DNA of 64,000 nucleotides. It comes from Diospyros lotus (Eukaryota > Streptophyta > Magnoliopsida > Ericales > Ebenaceae). The stretch lies in assembly GCF_014633365.1 (NCBI RefSeq), contig NC_068341.1:26084339-26148338 (forward strand), written 5' to 3'. Position numbers and translations under genes: made by a program. Numbering within the stretch: the stretch's first letter is position 1; the number at the start of each line of letters is the position of its first letter. Positions 20,201 through 30,029 of this stretch are shown piece by piece. The notes under the pieces were generated by a model that was not told where the DNA came from, ran no database searches, and was given only the letters and a program-made list of their open reading frames with translations.

Positions 20201-20526
20201 TTGCCCATCCTAATCCCCAGCCTCAACCTCCCCCAAAACCATTGCTCGCAATATGAATAATGGAAAATATGTAGATACAAGCCGTCTCCCCGTTCTGGTC
20301 CCTAACAAATTAAACTCTCACCTAGCAGACCAGAATAAGGCAAAATACGAACTCTTAGGTCCTCGAATCATTGGTTCTTCCAATTCCAGAGCAACTAATC
20401 AAAACACCTCTCATCCTTCCAATTAATGGATATAAAAATACCTTAAGACTGACGTAACATGATAATGTAACAATGTGCCTATTATATTTTTACATATACA
20501 TCATACATGGTAACAAAACATATATC

Positions 20527-20568
<42 letters not shown>

Positions 20569-20720
20569 GGTACATCTGGACCGTAGACATCAAAGAAAGT
20601 GGAGCGGCTGCTACTGTCAGTAGAGTGATCTTCTTCGAAAGCTTCTTCGAAAGCTAGGGTTTCGACTTTGCGCTTCGAAGAAGGCATCTCCAGCCTCTCT
20701 TCTCCGGCTTTGCTATCCAT
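17059..20720 (-). CDS. SDN5: SDN5-like small RNA degrading nuclease, N-terminal part (five exons)
   Basis: Exons on the minus strand: 20720-20574, 18144-18088, 18004-17939, 17570-17437 and 17251-17059, 597 bases in all (198 residues plus stop). Every junction has GT donor and AG acceptor, and phases agree. Ordered landmarks are [61 protein letters not shown] and [13 protein letters not shown], the conserved N-terminal domain of plant SDN5-like (REXO5-related) proteins. Family members run to about 550 residues and carry a DEDD 3'-5' exonuclease domain afterwards; none of it is in the window. Either exon 5 ends at a donor (17095/17094 or 17139/17138) and later exons lie beyond the transposon block, left of position 1, or the gene is truncated. 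If intact, it would trim small RNAs. Confidence 0.82.
17252..17436 (-). repeat. SDN5-like intron 4 with a compound microsatellite
   Basis: Positions 17305-17363 read (GTGC)n, (GT)n and (GA)n on the plus strand. The microsatellite sits inside a 185-bp intron, so length variation there may be a polymorphic marker. Confidence 0.88.
17437..17570 (-). CDS. SDN5: SDN5-like exon 4
   Basis: 44 codons plus two bases, starting [17 protein letters not shown]. The acceptor is GCAG ending at 17571 and the donor GTTGGT begins at 17436. The split codon AG+C completes a Ser at the join with exon 5. Confidence 0.87.
17939..18004 (-). CDS. SDN5: SDN5-like exon 3
   Basis: 22 codons containing [14 protein letters not shown]. 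The acceptor is CAG ending at 18005 and the donor GTAATG begins at 17938. This block is among the most conserved in the family. Confidence 0.87.
18088..18144 (-). CDS. SDN5: SDN5-like exon 2
   Basis: 19 codons, [17 protein letters not shown] preceded by Ala-Lys. The acceptor is GCAG ending at 18145 and the donor GTGGGT begins at 18087. Phase 0 on both sides. Confidence 0.85.
18438..18805. mobile_element. Inverted-repeat element in intron 1 (MITE-like)
   Basis: The left arm contains AACTTATTATTTGGTTTCAA (from 18449), and its exact complement occurs in the right arm near 18775-18796. A second shared block, GTCAATAATTCC, appears at 18489 and, complemented, at about 18747. Arms of roughly 80 bp enclose about 200 bp. 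No transposase is seen and a clear target duplication was not found, so the family is not assigned. Confidence 0.68.
18806..19473. other. Intron 1 sequence, unassigned
   Basis: The first 230 bp are AT-rich. From about 19047 to 19470 the sequence becomes more balanced and the minus strand can be read with few stops ([17 protein letters not shown], near 19380-19430). I do not recognise the protein; it could be an old retroelement or captured exon fragment. Confidence 0.35.
19474..19806 (-). mobile_element. Solo copia-like LTR in intron 1
   Basis: On the minus strand the segment runs TGTTAGACGATG..TATTCCACA, 333 bp. It contains TTGTATAAATACC (near 19566), a good TATA box, and AATAATATTC after it, the layout of a copia LTR. 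No primer site or purine tract flanks it, and a second copy is absent, so it is a solo LTR. The flanking pentamers (GACTT and GTTTG) do not match, suggesting age or a neighbouring rearrangement. It lies in the same orientation as the gene. Confidence 0.72.
19807..20528. other. Intron 1, 5' portion
   Basis: No gene is recognised. A stretch at 20215-20400 reads on the plus strand as an open segment ([17 protein letters not shown]) that may be a remnant of a retroelement protein, but the family is uncertain. The remainder shows no repeat structure that I can see. Confidence 0.35.
20529..20559. repeat. (GA)n microsatellite near the exon 1 donor
   Basis: About fifteen GA units lie within 20 bases downstream of the exon 1 donor (a CT tract in gene orientation). 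CT-rich tracts near plant transcription starts are common. Confidence 0.93.
20574..20720 (-). CDS. SDN5: SDN5-like exon 1
   Basis: 49 codons start at ATG 20720-20718 ([11 protein letters not shown]) and end FDVYGPD before a GT donor at 20573. An in-frame Met further upstream (20804) adds 28 residues with no family resemblance, so the downstream start is preferred. The exon is rich in Ser and Glu. Confidence 0.72.
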
Positions 20721-21403
20721 AATATATGTGTGTGCCAGAGCGCGAACAGAAAGCGGACTAACAGAGTTAAACCGCCGGCACCGAAGAAGATGCCGGAATT
20801 TCACGGGGTCCGCGGGTCTTGCTCGTTCCCAAGTTCAAAGCGCCGTTTTAAGCTGTGCTGTTAGTTCTCAATTCTTTTATAGTTTCATTTTATTGGGAAT
20901 TCTTTTTTACTTTTTGGTAGGGAGAACTAAATTTACATATTAAAAAAGTAATTATAAGATTCTAATCAAACTTAAATAATTATATATAAAATTATTAAAA
21001 ATAAAAATGCTAAATTTATCCTTAGGGAGAAAATTTATGTTAATTGAATATTTAAAAGGAAAAATAGAGAGAAAAAAAGTAAATAAAAATGTACCCATTA
21101 ACCTTAATCAATCCTTGTAGCAAAGCAAAATTTTAAATTATTTCCAAAAAAATGTAAAAGACAATCACTCAATAACATAAATCAAGTTCAATTCTTTGAA
21201 TCATAGAAGTAAAGGTCTTCAAATTACGTTTGAATTGTGGAAGTAAAATAATCACTAAATCAGTAATTTTTTATTAAATTTTATTATTTTTCACCTTAGT
21301 GAATATAATTTTTTATTAAATTCTCAAACACATAGTTCTTTAAATTTTCTTTTTTCTCTCAATAAATATAATTTTTAATTAAATTTTCAAACACTACTAT
21401 TGT
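20721..21403 (-). promoter_or_regulatory. Upstream flank of the SDN5-like gene
   Basis: The first 150 bp are GC- and CpG-rich, as expected for a 5' UTR and core promoter. From about 20880 to 21400 the flank is very AT-rich with no open frame. No individual promoter element is convincing enough to mark. Confidence 0.45.
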
Positions 21404-22140
21404 GTCTCAGACAACATTTTCTTAGACCAAAATGTTCATTGTGTTGAATTCTTAACCATGCCACACAATAGACGAATAAACTAGCCTTGCAGGGCAAAAC
21501 CCTTGTTCAGGATAAAGTTTTGACACCTTGTAATACAAGGTCTTGACACTTTGTCTAGGGTAAAGATCCGACATGAGCATGGCCCATCCTTAGGGTAGAT
21601 GATCTAGCATCGAGTGTAGGACCATAGCCTCCTTGTCTAGCACACAATATCGAACCATGGCCATCATTGTGCCATGTTCCATTCAGCACAAGGACACTGT
21701 CTTCGGGGTAATTTCTCTTATATTGGAATAATGCTTTAATAGGCAACTTTTTCCTAATCCATGCTTAACCCATTGGGCACTCTCCAAGCATAGTTAGGGA
21801 GATTACGCCATGTGCCCAATCACCTATCATAATCCTCCCCCCTTCTCCCTAGATTATGGTATAAATAGGGGTCAATACCCTCATTTTGGGATAGGTTTAA
21901 GGACGCAAGTGAGAGAGATAAATGTTGTATCAAGATTTAGATTTAGCTAACTTAAGCATTAAAAGGTTTGTGTGGGACAACTCTCCTCGTGCCTTCTAAT
22001 CGAGCTTTAATCTTTCAAGGTGCTTGTTTATTAAAAGACCTTTTCCAGACAAAGAAATAGCTTGTCTTAGACAAAGATTAGTAACCCACACAAGGAAAAA
22101 ACCCATCTTGGACAAGGACTGGTGATATAATTGTATAGCA
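21404..22140 (+). mobile_element. LTR-like segment with a strong TATA box
   Basis: The segment begins TGTCTCAGACAA and carries GGTATAAATAGGGG at about 21859, followed by CCTCATTTTGGG and a leader-like stretch. This arrangement is seen in Ty3/gypsy LTRs. No purine tract, primer site or partner copy is in view, and both ends are approximate. Repeated CTTGTCT and GACAAAG motifs occur near the right end. Confidence 0.45.
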
Positions 22141-22519
22141 ATGGCACCACAACTTAAGAGGGGGGTGAATTGAGTTATTTTAAAATTTTGTTTGAGATTG
22201 AAATCATTTTGCTAAAAAATATTAATTTTGAGAGACTAATGTTAATTTTGAGGAAATGTTTAGCATAATAAATGAAGCAAAGAACAAAAGTAAGAGGACA
22301 CAACCAATTTACAGTGGTTCAATCAAATGGCCTAATCCACTCCCTTAACTTCCCACTAAAGATTTTAAAACTTCACTATTGTCTCCTACTTGATCACAAG
22401 TGGGTTTTCTAGTCCCCAAAACTAGGAAATACAATCCTCTTACAATCAATCTAGGCCCTTTAGCACACTTGCTAGGAATTATAGCAAGATAATGAAATGA
22501 GAGGATCTGAGAAGTAAAC
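22141..22519 (+). repeat. PAL-A: head of the PAL repeat family, truncated
   Basis: It shows the conserved head TTAAGAGGGGGGTGAATTGA (22155-22174) and, about 155 bp on, the second block ACAGTGGTTC (22312-22321), then a Ser/Pro-like CCACTCCC region. It is cut at 22520 by the start of LTR-A. No palindromic array is visible in the part that remains. Confidence 0.62.
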
Positions 22520-23284
22520 TATCATGCCCCAAATTTGTAGGTTGTGACCAACATTTCCCCTTAAGAACAACAAGGAATAGTAAGCCTTGCAATAAAAATT
22601 CATTATAAACCTCTAATAAATACATTTCCAGACTTTCCTTCATATCAATACAGCAAGAGAAAAATACATATTAAATCTTTAAGTACAACATCAAGGCCTA
22701 TCCTCCCATAATATATAAAAGGGCAACTAAGATTTCAAAACTAAAATTAAGCTAATCCTTCCGCCCCTTCAACAAACCCCCATGGACATTTTGGTCAGAA
22801 TTGCTCTATACATACGATTACCCAAAAAGAATCCACACCACTAGAGTCATCCTTGAACTTCGCTTATTCCTCACTTGGAATGATGTTAAAGTAAGGTGAG
22901 GCACAAAGCTTAATAAGTATAAATAAAATAAATAAGGGGTAATAGAAAACTAACGCAAGATAGAATTACATTACCCATTTACATAAGAAGTGACCATGCC
23001 ATAATGCACAACACCACATGCTCAAGTTATACTTCACAACATCACGTAACCATGTACATCATACACATAAATCCATACTATGCCTCACAACAATATGCCC
23101 ACATGCTATGCCTTATGTCATCTTTGCAACACATGCTAGTGCTAAAATATATGCATACGGCTCTTAGGGCTCACTCATTAATAATATGCTCGAACCATAT
23201 ATATACAACCCTTAAGGCTCACAATTATCAATATACTCAAATTATGAATACGGTCTCATATGCCTGGTAACACATGCTTATGTT

Positions 23285-24889
23285 AGTTTTAAATGATGGC
23301 AAATATATCCTAAGAGGGGGGTGAATTGGGATTAGGGTAAATTTTTCGATAGATTAAAGATCTATTGATAGCAGAACACTATGTTTCAAAATATCAAAGA
23401 GTTTGTTTCGAAATCAACATTTTTGTTAACTATGTTTCGAAATATAAGTAAGTATATTTCGAAATCAACCTTTCTGTTAAGTATGTTTCGAAACCTATTA
23501 TGATATGTTTCAAAACCTTGTTCTTTATTTTGCTTATTTTGAAACTTTTAGCTTTTGAAGATGTTTCTTTTGAAAGTATAAACACTAAGAATAGGCAAAT
23601 AAGATAGTAAAGTGAATGCACACGAGACTTATAGTGGTTTGGCACCCCACCTAGTGATCAACCACAACAAGGGTTTTACCACGGTTCACCCTAAAACCTT
23701 GTACACTATGAGTTTTTATGGACAACTCAAACCTTACACCACAATGAGTTTTACGGCTAAACTCAAACCTTACAATCAATTAACAAGATAAATAAAACTT
23801 ATCTTTTACAACCCAACAGTTTTAATGTAATGAAAAACCTTACCAAATGGTTGTACAAATCTCTTGGTATGAGGTGAGGAAAGCTTAGTAGGATAAGACG
23901 TCAATTTTAGTTTGCATCTCCTTTTCACACCACAATGCACATCATGGATTGATTGAATTGATCTTTTTTGAGAACTTGTAACAAAGATTTGGTTCACTTG
24001 TGCTTGTGTATGTCTCTTGTAAGTGTGTTCTCGAGTGTATGCTTGTAAATGGTATTTCTTGTTTTCAAAGAACTGATGTATATCAAAGAGATAGAGTTTT
24101 GGCTAATTATAACCGTTAGAGAAAAGATGATAAAGTAGGTTTCGAAACATACTTTATAGGTTTTGAAACAACACACTTTTATACTGAGGTTTCGAAACAT
24201 ACATCACATGTTTCGAAACATCTAGCCTTTACAGCTTGTTATGCACTTAGAGACAAAATGAATAGGGGACAATACTTTTAAACACAAAATGATTTTGTTT
24301 TATTCTCCATTTTCAAATTTTGAAATTGAAACATCAAAGTATGGAGAATAAGTCAAAAGAGACTTTTAAACAGCTTTTGGATGAAAAGAAATTTAAAGAG
24401 CAAAAGCATGTTGATTTTTTCAAATATTCTGCATGTTTTGAAACATACTATGAAGGTTTCGAAAAATGATTCAAAAACATATATCAGAACATATGCAACA
24501 TGGTTTTCAAATGCTCTGCTGATAGAAATGACAGAGGTTTCAAAACATACTATATAGGTTTCGAAACATATGCTTAGATTTCAAACAAGTTTCGAAATAG
24601 CATATAAATTTAGCAAACATTGAAACCTTATCAAAAGAAATTTCGAAACATGTATAGAAACATGGCAGAATGATGTTTCAAAACATGCAAACTTAGTTTT
24701 GAAACATGATACATGAATTTTGGGTTTTTCAAATATTTGAGCATTTGCGCCAAACACTATTTATATATGTTTCAAAATATGAAAACTTTATTTCGAAATA
24801 TGAGATTCACATAAAAAAAATTTATACTAAGATAGGTTTTTCGTCAAACACATTTTCTCATATATAAAAAAATATGATACAACAGCTTA
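23285..24889 (+). repeat. PAL-B: PAL repeat with a TTTCGAAA palindrome array
   Basis: The head CCTAAGAGGGGGGTGAATTG lies at 23302-23321 and the second block TATAGTGGTTTGG at 23631-23643. The perfect palindrome TTTCGAAA occurs 12 times between 23405 and 24797, usually within GTTTCGAAACATA, together with about ten one-base variants. Copies come in two clusters (23340-23580 and 24130-24800) either side of a spacer that includes the second block. No protein is recognised. Boundaries are approximate. Confidence 0.7.
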
Positions 24890-27068
24890 GACAACTTGAA
24901 TGTCACTGGCATGGTCCGTTAGCAATGTCCCTGCCCAACGCAGAAGTTAGCGCCTGTGTAGTACACACCTACCCTGTTAGGCTGTTACTTGAAGCAGTCC
25001 GAAAGTAGTACCCCTACACATTGCCCACCATATGGATATCCTTTTTCCCCTCAATGCGGTTATAGTCGCAGCACAAAATAATAAGTGCGCTAACTATTTA
25101 TCATGTATACAAACTTAATTTGTAAATATATATAATTTCATGCATGATCACATGCTACTCACCACTATGATTATGCAAATGCTTACCCATGTTCATATGC
25201 CATTTTCATCTTTATACTCATGATTTGAGATTCAAGATGTGATTAACCAAGATAATTAATACAAACCCTTAATATTTGCATTATATGGTCCTTGGGGCCC
25301 ATTTATAATCCAACTCAAGGCCTTAACATTCATTCTCCGCTATAGTACATGTAATCATAAAAGCATACTCGTAATATATTTTCCATGCATATGCTTACAC
25401 ACTCAGGATCATGCCCATGAGTACACTTCTAGCCCCAAGAATATTTAGACATGATGAGGAATCAAAAGATGAACACTTAAGCATTGGCAAGATTTTTAAG
25501 TATCGAGCAAATGGAAACGGTCGACAAAACACCTCAACGATCAACAACTAGGGCCTAAGACTCAGGAATGGTCGACAACCTTGTTATAATGGTCGATAGC
25601 CAGCATCCACACATCTGACGGTTGATACCCATGGCACGATCGATCGATAGCCAAAGCCCAATTCCCATAAATGGTTGACAACTTCGATACTGGACGACCA
25701 CTAATGCACTTCCATCGCAAAGCCACATGCATAAAGGACCTCAAAACACTCACATAACATGCCCAACACTCATAGGTTCTTAATCTCAAAGGTAGGTACA
25801 ACATCATTCTCAAAGAAATATAGGGTGATACAATACCCTATTTCATTTTCAAAAAGATTCTTTTAACGATTCAAGAAAAATGACGAGATCAACAAGATTA
25901 TACATGGTAAAATAGGCAAGAATAGCCAACACAAGAAGGATTTAAATAGGCAAAAATTCCAAGAAATTTTAGATTTTTGGTAGATTTTTAAAGGCTTGAT
26001 TCAAGCTTAATATTTGGTCAAATACCACAAATGATATGTCAAAATTGAAGTTCAGGAACCCTAGTTTCTAGAACAATGGACGAATTCACAATCAGAAATA
26101 ACCACAAAAAGTTATTCCACAAAAATCAAAGCAAAGCAGAACTTGTAATAGTAAAATTTCTAGATTTTCGACAAAGATTAACAGGGAAGTTAAGGACTCA
26201 AAATGAAGCCAAATAATGCAAATAATATATCAAAAAAAGCTTAAGAAGTCTAGTTTATATCCCAACAAACGAATCTTAATTCAGAAGTAAGCACAAAAAG
26301 TTATAAGCCAAGGTTTATAGCAAGGTCAGATTACACAAAAATAGAGAAGTTCCTGATTCAAACAAGTATTTCATAAGACCATTACAGGCTCAAATCTTAG
26401 CCAAATAACTCAAGTAATATGTCAAAATGAAGCTTATGAAATATAGTTTACAACATAATAAATGGATCTCAATTCGGATATCACAACAGAAAGTTATACT
26501 GTAAAGAGTATAACATGCGCAAATCTAGCCAAAAATTAAGAGTGACCGAAATACAAATCCGAAAATAAGAGATTCAAGATACAAACATTCCGAAACAAAA
26601 AGAATAAATATTTGATATTGAAAAGAGGTTAGAAAATTGTTGAATAAAAAGGAAAAGAAGATAAGAGCTTGCATATGAAATGGAAAAGAACGAAGAGAAC
26701 TTACCTTTGAAATGGAGAAGGAAGAAGGCCATTGGAAAATTTAGAAGAAGCAGGGGTGCTACACGCACAATGCTACTATGCTAGAAATCACACAAGGAGA
26801 AGAAGAATCCCTAGCTACTTGCCGCCCCCAATTTTTGTAGCTGTTGTTTCTCCCCTTCTTTCCTTTCTTTTCCTTTTTAAAACCCACTTGTGCACACACA
26901 TATATATCTATATATAACATCCCATTTAAAACAAATATCAACCAAATCAAAATATACATAATATATATATATATCCATATATACTTGGCAGCCAATTCCA
27001 AATTAAACCCTCAATTTTATTTTAACTTTTTCCACCCATTTTATTTACTCCTTTGCTTTGACCATTCA
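24890..27068 (-). repeat. LTR-A, main body
   Basis: Contains an array of GGTCGAC-like motifs (25518-25700), three degenerate tandem modules of about 190 bp around 26025-26510 (each with ACAAAAAGTTAT-like and TATGTCAAAAT-like cores), and on the minus strand a C/T-rich leader after a TATA-like run. The module is also seen in LTR-E and LTR-F in the opposite orientation. Confidence 0.5.
25518..25702. repeat. GGTCGAC-like motif array in LTR-A
   Basis: Eight related motifs occur in 185 bp: GGTCGACAAA, CGATCAACAA, GGTCGACAAC, GGTCGATAGC, GGTTGATACC, CGATCGATAGC, GGTTGACAAC and GGACGACCAC. Spacing is irregular (about 20-35 bp). Confidence 0.68.
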
Positions 27069-27108
27069 TGTAACAACCCAAATTTTCACCTCAATTTTTC
27101 TTTACAAT

Positions 27109-28290
27109 TGTTAGTCCTTTAGGTAATGACCACTTAAGAGAGGGGTGAATTGAGTGATAAAAAAAAAATTGTTTATTCAATTATTTATATGATTATTCAC
27201 TCTATATTGAACTGTATCTACGCTACGACAAATAACAATTAAGATATGAAAGCAATAAAGAACAAGTAATGGACACAACGATATATAGTGGTTCGATATA
27301 TCTCAAACACCTGATCCACTCTCCCAAGATCTCAACCACTCTTAGGGTTCCACTAAACTAATAAACTCCAAGGTTTTCTCTTAGCTTACCTTAGGAACTA
27401 CACATAAACACCTAGATTTTCACAGGGATCTAAGCAACTGAAACAAACCACGCAATAGTTTAATGGTTACAAAGATCGTCCTCATAGGGACACAAGTAAA
27501 TCACAAAATCGAAATATTATAAGGCAATGATAAAATAAACCGATTATACCCTCAGTTGATGGAGATGAAAATGGGTCTCTTTTCAGCTCTTCAACCTCCG
27601 ATTGCCTTTGATTGATCAATAATGCATGAAAGCCTTATGGATCTCGAATGAAACAGTAAGGGATTTGAAGAGTCTTTTTTAGGCTCTTTGAATATTCAGA
27701 ATGTAATTGTAGAGGCTTCAATCCATGCCAAAGATGATTATATACTCCTTAGGGAAACCTACTTTACTTTTGAAATTTTTCTGTCCGTTAGACTCAAATA
27801 GTTGACTAATCAGAACCTTTAGTCGACTATTGTTGAATCTTTAGTCGACTAATAGCAATTAATAGTCAACTTACATGCATCTTTAGTCGACTTACCTAGA
27901 ACTTAAGTCGACTCATGGAGAGTTTTAGTCGACTAATAAAGAAATGTTGCTTGGCTCAGTCGATTAATGCTACAAGAAAAAGAACACTTATGCAGAGATG
28001 CTTTCTACTTAGTCGACTAATACTATATGGTTAGTCAATTAATGATCACAAAAGCTAAAAAAGAATTTTCTCCATCAAAACATCTTTGCAAAATGATTTG
28101 AATATACATACTTTATTTGAATTAAAACCATAAAAATATTAGAAAATAAAATTGGGGGTCAATGATTTTTGCATAAATTAAAATTGATCTTTTCGTTAAT
28201 TGTCAAAACTAAAAATAAATTAAATATGTTAAGTTGGCTCAACAACAACAACAAAAGCAAATTGACTAAAATTATACATTGCAGGGGCTC
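27109..28290 (+). repeat. PAL-C: PAL repeat with an AGTCGACT palindrome array
   Basis: The head CACTTAAGAGAGGGGTGAATTG lies at about 27131-27152 (one G-run shorter than PAL-A) and the second block TATAGTGGTTCG at 27284-27295. The palindrome AGTCGACT occurs six times between 27821 and 28018, usually inside TTAGTCGACTAA, with about five variants such as AGTCAATTAA. The end reads AATTGTCAAAACTAA near 28200. No protein is recognised. Confidence 0.7.
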
Positions 28291-29015
28291 TTACATACAC
28301 ATCATAGCATCAACTAATCAAATCTAACAAAACACCTCATTTGAGCTCTTGCCTACACTCACCTCCAGAGACCTTTTCAATCGAGAGTGCCCCGTACACA
28401 TAACTATCAGTAAGGATTTGACACCACTGAATTCGATCTTGAACTTCCCCTTCCTCCACCTCGAATGATGTTAAAAACAAGGTGAGCCACAAGGCTCAAC
28501 AAGTATATTTAGAATAAACGGTACCATAGGATATTGTAACAAGAACAAGGCTTCCAACATACGTTCCCACGTCATGTCTCAAATTATTGTACATATTCGT
28601 TATACTTTGCGTTATATACCCATGTCAAGTTCTGGGTTTATATGGCACATATTCATGATTATGCAAATGGTCGTTTGGGCCTAGTTCATATAATACGACG
28701 TGTCCCGCCATACACACTCATGTTCACATTACTTTCTATGTTGCATACCCCACGTTATGGTTTATTTCATATGTAACACACACTTATGCTCATGGAATAC
28801 AATGGCCCTTAGGCTCACATATGCCAATATGCTTAACAATATCATATATAACATTCATGCCCATAATACTCATCAACCATATGTTGCCTTCTTTGGCATG
28901 GCGCATGGCACCACACGCTTACCCTGCTCAGACATCATCGGCACAGCGATAACAGTGCCCTCGCTTAAAGGCCAAGGGGACAAAAAACCATCATGTAGAA
29001 ACAAACTCACTTAAT

Positions 29016-29050
29016 ACAAACACACACACACATATATATATATATATACG
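29016..29050. repeat. (CA)n(TA)n microsatellite
   Basis: A run of CA units passes into TA units within LTR-B. Confidence 0.9.
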
Positions 29051-30029
29051 ATGTCATGCATGAACACACACTTCCCCATATTTTATGCAACACATCGTTA
29101 TATCCTTATTTGTATGTTCCCGACACACTTATGGCATTAGGCTCCCGCCCAAAATTTATAGGTCCACGTGTTGATATTTCACATGATTTTGGGGTCAGGA
29201 TCTGAACCCCTATATGGCATAAGTATTTGTATCACGTCACTTTCAAGATTAAGGGTAACCTTCATCGTTACTCACATTATTGACTAATCCAAAATATTTG
29301 ATAATATTAAATATTAGACGGAGGTTGGTTGGTTGACCACCACAACCCTATAGGATAACCATGCAGATACTCGAGTATTGCCACAACCACACCGAGTCTT
29401 CCCGACTCTCTAAGAACCTAGCCCCACATCAGTTTGACATCATTCCCAAGGAAATGGGGCTATACAAAGCCCCATGACAATTAAAAAGAAAAATCGCAAG
29501 GGGTATTTTATTTAATTTAAACCATCTTCAACAACTCATTAACGACTTATAAGTTTAATATTCGGAATCAAATCGAGGTAAGGGGGGAATAAAATATGTG
29601 AAACAATAAGGACTTACATAGGGATCAAAGAACACGAAAAAGAGGTTAGGAACTTGCCTTTAAACGGTTGATTCACGTCTTTCCCATGCTTCTACTGCGA
29701 AGTAATATGTTTATAAAAATTAATGAAAAATCGGCCCCAAAATAATTAAATTTAACCATGAAAAATCCATAATTTAACAATGAAAAATTTATAATTTAAA
29801 TTTATGATACTTTTAATAATTTCACCCACTCACCTGACCACTTTAAACCTTGATTAACAAAATTATCACCCAATTTCCCCCCATTTTCTCTTTCTTTAGC
29901 TACTAGCCCCCTCTTCTTCTTTTCCCTCAATTTCTCTCTATTTGATGGCTCGAAAATGGCCAAAATCGGCCTTAAATATAGCAAAATGGAGGAAGCTTGG
30001 CAGCCCAGCGTGCGCCACATGAAGCCTCC

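Noticed and set aside
20721..20804. Upstream Met start for the SDN5-like exon 1
   Set aside because: The extra 28 residues have no family resemblance and overlap the GC-rich 5' UTR-like region; the ATG at 20720 is a better fit.
23340..24830. CRISPR-like regularly repeated motif
   Set aside because: Spacing is irregular, the repeat is only 8-13 bp, no cas genes exist, and the context is plant nuclear DNA.
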